NCBI GenBank assembly: GCA_964036275.1 | Contig: OZ038433.1 | Coordinates: 38,039,336-38,103,335, forward strand | Direction: 5' to 3' | Source of the DNA: Litoditis marina | Lineage: Eukaryota; Nematoda; Chromadorea; Rhabditida; Rhabditidae | DNA length: 64,000 nucleotides | Shown: piece by piece, positions 57,246 through 64,000 of the stretch | How the letters are laid out: each line of letters begins with the position of its first letter | Position numbering within the stretch: the first letter of the stretch is position 1 | Notes under the pieces: model-generated | Database searches by the model: none | Told to the model about the DNA's origin: nothing | Seen by the model: only the letters and a program-made list of their open reading frames with translations | Made by a program: the position numbers and the translations under genes

Positions 57246-60200
57246 GCGAGAAGGGGGCCAAGAATGATTCCGACGACAAGCTGGAGCATCAGAAGTGGTA
57301 CCACGGACTGCGACCGAGAGAGGCTGTAGAGTGAGTTTTTTTGTGGTCTTTATTATAATTTTATGATAATCGAATTAATATTTTATTGACTTTCAGAAAT
57401 TTACGAACTTTCGGACACATTTGAAATATTTTATGCTTTCTGTAGTTTGTAACCTCGTTACAACAAAATGTTTTTAATCGCCTTCTGAAATCGGAGGATC
57501 CTCTCATTGACAGATTATAGGATTTAAGTTTACACTGCAGGTTCCATGTGATAATGACGAAGACTAGATGTTCTTATTTCCAGCTGTCATTTGAAGAAGA
57601 ACGGGGATTTCGTGATTCGCGCCAGTCAGAAGGGAAATGTGTTCAGTCTATCTCTCAATGTCAGAAATGAAGAGAAAAAGGTATGAATCACTATATATTT
57701 GTAGCAATTTGGAATCTAATTGTGCCTCTCACTTATTGACCATTCTTTTATAGAATTCGTAATAAATTCTGTCCAAAAAATTAGATTATGTTGTTTTTGT
57801 TTTCAACAAAATGCTTTCCGTGTATAACGAATTCAGTGAAAGATACTTATTTCATTCTAGTCGGTCTCAAATGAAAATTTTAGAAAGTGGACAACTTTGT
57901 TTTGGGCACAAATGGGAGCAACTACTTGATACGAGCAGCCGCGAAAGATAACATGCCAGCACCGGAGTTTCAGTCTGTCTCCAAGCTAGTGAGATACTAT
58001 AAGGTCAGTCTCGCTTCATCTATTGGAACGACAGTGAAGTAGTTTGATGCACGTCAATTGAGTAAATACCAACTCTAGGTTAAGTTTTCTAAAGATTTTC
58101 AATGCAGTGCAGGGAAATACAACATTCTGCAAACATGAAAAGCCATTTGAACAAAAATGAAAACAGGATTCCCCTGAACAAAACACGTACCACGTTCAAC
58201 TGATTTGTTTTTCCTGGGAATGATTTTTCAACTGATATTGAAATGAAGCTCTTTTCGCTGCACACTGATAAAAGCCTTGGGACAATTGTACAATAAACTC
58301 AAAACCTTCTGACACTACCATGCACAGTGTTTCACTGAATCTTGTGTACAAATCTGTTCAGGTTCATCGTTTACCCAACAATATTCGACTACGGAAAGGA
58401 GTTTCGCGCCCTCGATGGATGCTTCACAATGAATCGGTCGTCTTCAAACAGGTACGGGCGGAGTGTGAGCGCCACCAGATTATTTGATCTACTGACAGAT
58501 AATCAATTACCAACCTCCACAGTACGTAATCGACTGGGTCGTTTACTGTCTCTGTCAGTGAACCGAACACAATCTAGCCACGGTCTGTTCAGCGAACCTA
58601 ACACCATACGTCTTACTCTTACATTATCGGTCTTTGGACTTCACTGGTAACAGCGCAGCTAGTGCATTGGTTGTCCTTCTGCCTCATCAAACTTTTGCAC
58701 TCGGCTTGAGTACGACATGTAGTTGATACTTTTCTAAAATAATGAGCACTTTCAGATGTTTCAATATGATATGATGCACCTAGCCTCTACAATGTTAATT
58801 AACTTTTTTCACAGAGTGACAAGCTGGGTTCAGGGAACTTCAGTGACGTGTATCGAGGAACCCTACAAGGATCTCAGCCATGTGCCATCAAGGTATTCAA
58901 TTGTCTATCATCAACCCACCTTCACTGGCAAACCTTCAACTGTACTATCCAACCATAATACAGGTGTTCACATGTTTCGTATACTCGTCCCTGGATCATG
59001 ATTTTTTCACCTCCCACCCTAATTATTCAATTATTCCACTACTACGAACTTTAAAATGGTTCTCCTTGTCAAAATTATCTGGTAATAAAGCACTCTATCC
59101 AACATATTTTGTGTAGAATGTCATGATATGAAAATGGAAAGCCTGGCTTTGGGTTAGAAGTGGTACCAAGATCTAGCGAGAGCTGTAAATTGCGACGTGG
59201 GCTGAGTATCACTCTTTGTAGAAGTAATTGTAAAGAATGCTTAACTTGGAGAATTATCAAAACTCAGGAAAAAAACTGTAATCTTGTTTTTGTGTTCGCA
59301 TCTACCAACAGCAACAAAAAAATTGGCATCTTCTCCATTTTAGGTCATGCACAACTGGAACGAGAAGAGTACAGTGGAAGAAATTCACAAAGCCAGGATG
59401 AGCATGCTGGCCGAGTCACAGATGATGGAATCCTACATGCACAAGTTCATTGTTCGAGTACGTCAAATTAGAATGGAACATGATACTTTTAGAGATTGCA
59501 CCTTGAATACGTGGTATAGCACTTAGTGAATTAGAATACAGAAACATAAAATGAAGTGAAGGTCACTTCGCCATGGAAGAAACAACCGGCTGGTGATCCA
59601 AAAAAAATCCACAACGCCTAACAGTTAACTGTGACTATCGACCTTTTTAGATTGGAATTAAAAAAAAAGTACTTAATAAAAAAAGTATGAAATCAGACAC
59701 ACTAACGGAACAGAATAGTCGTGAAAAATATGTTCTGATCTCTTTTTCATTACAGTTTTTCGGTATCGCTTGTTTCCACCCACCGCTCATGTTGATCCTT
59801 GAACTGTGTTCTGCCAGTTTGGACTCTCATCTAAGAGAGAGGGGAAGCGACATTTCTTACTTTGAGAAACAACTATACCTACTCGAGGTTGGTTCGTTTT
59901 TCATCAAATAACTCCAATCTCCATATAATTCTCTGAGATTTGTCAAAAACCCGTTGTGGACAGCGTACGGTCAATTTGGTAGGGGTGGAGTTTGGCGAGC
60001 GTACAGCTCATCTGCTTATCTTTGATCTACATACTCTTTAGTCTACTGGTAGGTTGTCGAAGACGCTCGCACGGCATTCTCCAATCGGTTAGGCGTTTGC
60101 TCATTTTGTAAGATCAAATCTTTGAACATAATGAACTTTCTATTCCAGGCAGCCCGCGGAATGCGCTACTTGCATCGGAAAAACTGTATTCATCGAGATT

Positions 60201-63200
60201 TGGCGGCAAGGAACTGTTTGATATCGAGAGAGGTGAGTAACATCACCCATATTGGGCCGATCTGATAACCAATCCAACTCCCACGGTCCATTAACTTGAG
60301 AAAACAACAGTAATCGATGTTCTCACGTGTTTTCAGTAGCGAATTGTTTAAAAATCATGTTTTTATGCTTTACAAACTCACCTCATGTTCACATGTTCGT
60401 TAGCGACTTAATCTGAAAAACAATTTTTTCAGGGTCTTGTGAAAATTGCAGACTTCGGTCTGAGTCGAAAATTGAAAGAAGGAATCACATTGACTGAGAA
60501 AATGGAACAAGTACCACTGAAGTGAGTGAAGCATTGCCCAGCAAAAACCACTTTGTTTTTTTTGTCTATTTCGCAAAGTGTCACCATTATGAAATTGTCC
60601 GCTTTTTTAACAGTGTGCAAAATTTTACTTCAGGTGGATGGCGCCGGAATGTTTGCAGAAAAAACCGAAGTTCTCATTTAAATCAGATATTTGGGCCTAC
60701 GCGGTTCTCATGTTTGAGGTGGTCTCAAACGGATATACGGTGAGTTGTATTATCCTGAAAACAACTAGACCCTATGTGTAAACTATTTGAACTCGTGTGT
60801 TTCAAACCATCTAGACTTTTTATTGTAATGGTGATTACACCAGCACTTCTACGAAACAGTAATTCTATGGAAAACTGTGATGGCTTTCTCGTAACTTTAA
60901 TTTTTACTAAATCATATTTTGCTTGCAATCTGTTTCCTATCTCAACTTACCTTTATCACCTGAATAATGATTGAATAGGAATATCGTCAATGAACAAGTT
61001 CGTTTAGTTCCCAGCGAGCTGGAAAAATTAAGATTTTTTAACTGCGGTCGCTTATTCCAGCCGTTTTCGGATGTTGAGCATGAGGGCGAAGATTTTAAAG
61101 TGATTCGATGTATACGGAAGTCGCAAATGCCTAAACCGCCAAGAGGAACACCGAAAGTTATCTCAGATATCCTGAATGACATTTGGTTAGTTTTGGATAG
61201 GAAAAAAACACGCCAAGGATCTCTCAATTTTTCCTGGAAGCTCGCGAAACCGCTCTCTTTTTTAGACCCCTCCGGAACGACTCAAAAATACTATTTTTAT
61301 AAACAATTTTCAGGTTTAGAATAATTTTTATATTAACAATTTAAATATTTTATTCTCACTATTTTGGTATAAAATTTGCTGGTTTTTAACTCGCGACCCG
61401 TTCTTCTCTGAAAAAATAGTTAGCGACCCCCATTTCATATGAGGCATTGCCGGTGTATCTCCGTTTTAATTTCACTCATCTTGCTATGATTTGCTCCAGA
61501 TTGTTACGCAAACGGGTAGAACATGACTCTCACTGTCACGTACTCCTGTACCTTTTGTGATGAGGACCACTATTCACTAGAATTAGAGAGAAATGTATGA
61601 GACCACTAGCAGTTTCATACAAAAACTGGGGGATGAAACTTTGCGTAAAAGTAATTGGAGCAAAGTTGAGAATGTATTTTTTTCAGGCAGAAGAATCCGG
61701 ATGCGCGTCCCGAGTTTGGTGTCATTATCCCCCGCCTCTGTGACGATTTGGTCACCTTCGCACCGATGGCTCCCGAGCATCTCATGGTCAACCAAATAAC
61801 GGGAGTGGTGCGCAAGGATGTCCCGGTACACTCATTTATCACCGTTCTCATCATGAGTTCGTCACGTCCATGTGACTTCTACGTTACAGTCTGGGGAACT
61901 TACGATATGCCACTCCAGAATGGAATTGGTATTTTTAATACACTCCGGAAGCGATAATCACATTCTAGGTTGTTTCTCTCACGCTGAACGATCCTCACTT
62001 CTGAATCACCGTGATTGGAATAACGCGATACTTGCAAATCAGAGCAGAAAAATGCTAATAGTATATATCGTTTCGGCCCGCCGATGTGTCATACTTCAAG
62101 AACATCACACAGTTTTTATTACAGTATTTCGAGCCAATTTACGACTCGGTGGAGGAGGCGCAATCTATTCATTGGGACTTGTTTGAGGTCAGTATAGTCG
62201 TGTTGCAAACAGGAGCACACTATGTTTCAAACCTAGCCTGTGCAAACAGTATAAGGGAGTTTAGCAATCAATTTAACTGAGTCATATCTCGTATGTCGAA
62301 AAACGTGCTGAAAGTTATTTTCAGTTAGTTTATTTTCGAAAAACCATTGAATGTATTCATAACAGTCAGCAACATCAAATTAGTAGCAACATGATTAGGT
62401 TTGAGTACGGTCTTTCTGGTTAAATTCATCTGAACTCAACACTTATTTGTGCTGTCGGATTGAGTTTTTATTCTCACTATATCGGCGATGAAACAGTTAA
62501 CTGAAAATAAATAAATATCACAATGTTCCAGAACGGAATCAAGATTCACCACGAAGCAGAGGTAACAGCAACTGCCGGAACTACGGTAAGACCACCATCA
62601 CACAATGAAAAGAACTAAGATGAACAATGCAGCTATAAGCACAGTCGAACTGCCGTTTTGTCTAGGTTTCCAACCGAAGCAATTGGGAAGTGAAATATGT
62701 TTTTCAACCTTGCTGGTGGATTATACAAATAATTATTGAGATTCTTTCGGTAACTGAAATGGTGAAATTGGGGATTGTATCCTAGGAGCAGAACACGCAT
62801 AGATGGTGAAACATTGAACTTATTTTGTCACCTCATTGAATTTTTATGGTATGGTTGCGCACGACGAAAGTAAAAAGAAATCCTGTGCGTAAGTTGCTCC
62901 CTTCTTCTCGAACTACTGCAAGAAAGGTTTACATTGTTTTTTTTCAGGAGGAAGAAGATCAGCCCGCCAAAATGAAGAGCAGCAGAACTATAGTGAATCT
63001 TTTTTTTCAAATTACGAGAGTCTATTCCGCCTCACGCATGACGAACTGCGTCTCTTCAATGCTTACTGCCGAAATCGTCCTGTGAAATAGAGCACACATT
63101 CGAGAGACGCAGGATCATGGTGCCAGGATATTCCAGCATAATACACACTCAACAACCATGTCTAATACCCAGTACTTTATCCCTTACTGAATGACTCATA

Positions 63201-63518
63201 ATTACGTTAAAGATAGTTTTGAATGTCCAACGAGACGTATAATAATAAAAACAATATTTTATAATAATAACAAATCGTTTGCTACATAACACATGAAACA
63301 AAACAACTACTGAACTTGTACAGAAAAGAAAATAGAATAAGATAATATTGAATGTAATTTTTCCATTCAATAAGTTTCAATTTCAGTACGGAGCCAACAA
63401 AGTGTCCTGTCGTGCCAAACCCTCGAATAAAATGGTATGTTCAATTCAGATAGAAAAACGGTTAAAAACATACGGAGAAAACTAATTGACCCTCTTTCAG
63501 AGCCCGCATTACGTGTGA
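57242..63518 (+). CDS. SH2-domain non-receptor tyrosine kinase, Fer-like, 496 aa, 17 exons
   Basis: Exons: 57242-57330, 57584-57680, 57884-58003, 58362-58451, 58815-58892, 59344-59457, 59756-59887, 60149-60232, 60433-60521, 60634-60739, 61061-61185, 61687-61825, 62125-62187, 62532-62585, 62948-62992, 63387-63434, 63501-63518; all in phase. An SH2 domain (WYHGL at 19-23, FVIRAS with R42 for phosphotyrosine) leads into a kinase domain: GSGNF loop 137-141, AIK lysine K158, helix C E182, HRDLAARN 255-262, DFG 275-277, APE 301-303. The small SH2-kinase layout with HRDLAARN matches the nematode-expanded Fer/Fes-like group (for example SPE-8), many with germline or sperm roles. There is no F-BAR or SH3 domain. 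No tyrosine lies between DFG and APE. The acidic/polar C-terminal tail of about 90 residues ends SPHYV. The donor of exon 12 (CCG|GTACAC) is the least certain boundary. Confidence 0.88.
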
Positions 63519-63962
63519 TCAGGAACTAATCAAGCACGACAACATTTCAAACACCCTGAACCTTTAAAGTAGGACGATTAAGTGGACCATCCCCGACGTA
63601 TCCGTTCTTGTAACTGCTATTGAAACATTTATTGTAGTTTAATGGACCGAGTCGTTGAAATTGGTTCACATAATCGTCCTTCTTTAAGGACATCAACGCC
63701 ACACTGAGTATGGACTGTCTTATTCGGGTTCTGGTGATTGATTTGGTGATAATGAACATTTGTTCGTTCACCCACTACTACGTGCCATTTCTTGAAGAGA
63801 AGAGAGTTAAACTTTTTTTACAGTTCGATGTTTTCAGCCAACTTCCGCTGCAGCTGACCCCACACAAGTTAGAGTGGTGCGTTTTACATTCCCTTCTCTT
63901 GTAACTCTAGATTTTGAAGAACGCATATTAATATGAATTCCGTTTTTTTTTCAGAAATTGAC
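63519..63962. other. 3' flank of the kinase gene
   Basis: No confirmed gene. A TTTTCAG acceptor near 63837 and another at 63948-63954 may belong to a following plus-strand gene. Confidence 0.3.
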
Positions 63963-64000
63963 ATGCACATTAAAACAGCCAAGTCAGAAGCTAATCTAGG
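63963..64000 (+). CDS. possible first exon of another gene, cut by window end
   Basis: ATG at 63963 lies eight bases after a T-rich TTTTTTTTCAG acceptor and is open to the end (MHIKTAKSEANL). It could be a trans-spliced start, or an internal exon in another frame. Too short to identify. Confidence 0.25.
   Translation, partial: MHIKTAKSEANL

Overview
The window looks like nuclear DNA of a rhabditid-type nematode. The genes are split by many introns ending in (T)TTCAG or similar. Several start codons lie a few bases after such an acceptor with no upstream exon in sight, as expected for spliced-leader trans-splicing. The recognisable families are also nematode ones: an SRX-type chemoreceptor, an EAT-4/VGLU-like transporter, a compact SH2-kinase of the expanded worm Fer-like group, and small secreted Gly/Pro/Cys-rich peptides. 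Most introns are 150-1,500 bases, longer than is typical of C. elegans. I cannot name the species.

Layout. 1-16.5 kb: three paralogous two- or three-exon genes for secreted Gly/Cys/Pro-rich peptides (1054-1536 minus, 11589-12556 minus, 15978-16532 plus), a small secreted protein with a CCxxxxCN-type C-terminus (8235-9165 plus), and much DNA-transposon debris. 16.5-23 kb: tandem repeats, a TIR element filled with ACTCGAAA-type repeats, and a three-exon gene for a secreted peptide with seven Gly-His-Tyr repeats (21261-22182 plus). 23-27 kb: an SRX-like chemoreceptor on the minus strand carrying two tRNA-derived SINEs, one exactly at a splice acceptor. 32-39.5 kb: a complete 13-exon vesicular-glutamate-transporter-like gene on the minus strand, with a MITE and a deleted Ty3/gypsy copy in its introns. 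42-50.4 kb: a satellite and duplication complex built around a 4.9 kb insertion that I read as three head-to-tail Helitron-like units; an empty copy of the same site lies at 49,550. 50.4-56.3 kb: fold-back repeats, gene fragments (OAC-like and HSDL2-like) and a tRNA-Pro. 57.2-63.5 kb: a complete 17-exon SH2-tyrosine kinase gene on the plus strand.

The genes are independent transcription units; I see no operon. Those with predictable roles act in membrane transport (VGLUT-like), chemosensation (SRX), signalling (kinase) and secretion to cuticle or extracellular space (small peptides). About half of the window is repeats. The most unusual items are the tandem Helitron-like array with its empty site, the SINE at the SRX splice acceptor, the GHY-repeat prepropeptide, and a kinase with no tyrosine in its activation loop. 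All exon boundaries were read by eye from splice signals and phase, with no transcript evidence.
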